Shown one piece after another: positions 11,873 to 11,955 of a DNA stretch of 11,955 nucleotides. The position numbers and the translations under genes were made by a program. The notes under the pieces are model-generated. The model ran no database searches and was not told the origin of the DNA. It saw only the letters and a program-made list of their open reading frames with translations. Origin of the DNA: JAFDEI01 sp964196055 (GTDB lineage Bacteria; Myxococcota_A; UBA9160; SMWR01); contig CAXMSF010000358.1 in assembly GCA_964196055.1 (NCBI GenBank), positions 1 to 11,955 on the forward strand. Reading direction: 5' to 3'. The stretch's first letter is position 1. Each line of letters begins with the position of its first letter.

Positions 11873-11955
11873 TCGCCGCCATGATGGAGCATCGGTGGCC
11901 CGACACAAGCGCCGGGTTCGGCGCCGAGCTCCGCCGGCCGGGGATCGCCTCGAGT

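Overview
This is a G+C-rich bacterial chromosomal window (about two-thirds G+C by eye). Genes are short, tightly packed and often start with GTG or have AGGAGG-like ribosome sites. I see no rRNA, tRNA, CRISPR array, transposase, integrase or phage gene. The gene mix suggests an environmental, possibly uncultured, Myxococcota/Binatota-like or other 'deltaproteobacterial' lineage. It includes a secreted repeat protein with a myxobacterial-style Cys-rich region and a VPxxGP membrane tail, DUF4920 and DUF3365 proteins, several split-barrel flavin/F420-type proteins, a carboxymuconolactone decarboxylase (CMD)-like/SDR pair, and an actinobacterial-style dihydrodipicolinate-reductase-like protein. 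That taxonomic guess is inference only.

Layout: 1-279 (-) is the N-terminal part of a Rossmann NAD(P)-binding protein that runs off the left edge. 348-2408 (-) is a 686-residue exported protein with 13 Trp-rich repeats, a 22-Cys region and a C-terminal anchor. 2591-2998 (-) is a GFA/CENP-V-type zinc protein, and 3120-3587 (-) is a PNPOx-like split-barrel protein. 3662-4138 (+) is an exported DUF4920 protein, divergent from the split-barrel gene across a 74-bp gap that contains a 9-bp inverted repeat. 4204-4692 (-) is a GNAT acetyltransferase. 4903-6245 (+) is a two-gene operon of a CMD-like protein and an SDR with ATGA overlap, followed at 6335-6742 (+) by a membrane-anchored split-barrel-like protein.

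From 6771 to the right edge almost everything is on the minus strand. Read in the direction of transcription, the order is: possible gene end at the right edge, a small exported protein with 11-residue repeats, a VOC/glyoxalase-fold protein, a 61-residue two-helix membrane protein, a class I glutamine amidotransferase, a DsbA-fold protein, an exported DUF3365 heme-type protein, a C-terminal remnant of a split-barrel gene with no start codon, an exported rhodanese, and an alpha/beta hydrolase of the hormone-sensitive lipase family.

Most genes look like accessory redox and small-molecule metabolism (aldehyde/thiol chemistry, hydrolysis, flavin or F420 oxidoreduction) and envelope functions. I do not see one coherent new system. 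The most interesting items are the repeat-rich surface protein with its recent two-repeat duplications, the unlisted 84-codon split-barrel remnant in frame after the DUF3365 stop, the 11-mer repeat secreted protein, and several clean dyads in divergent promoter regions.
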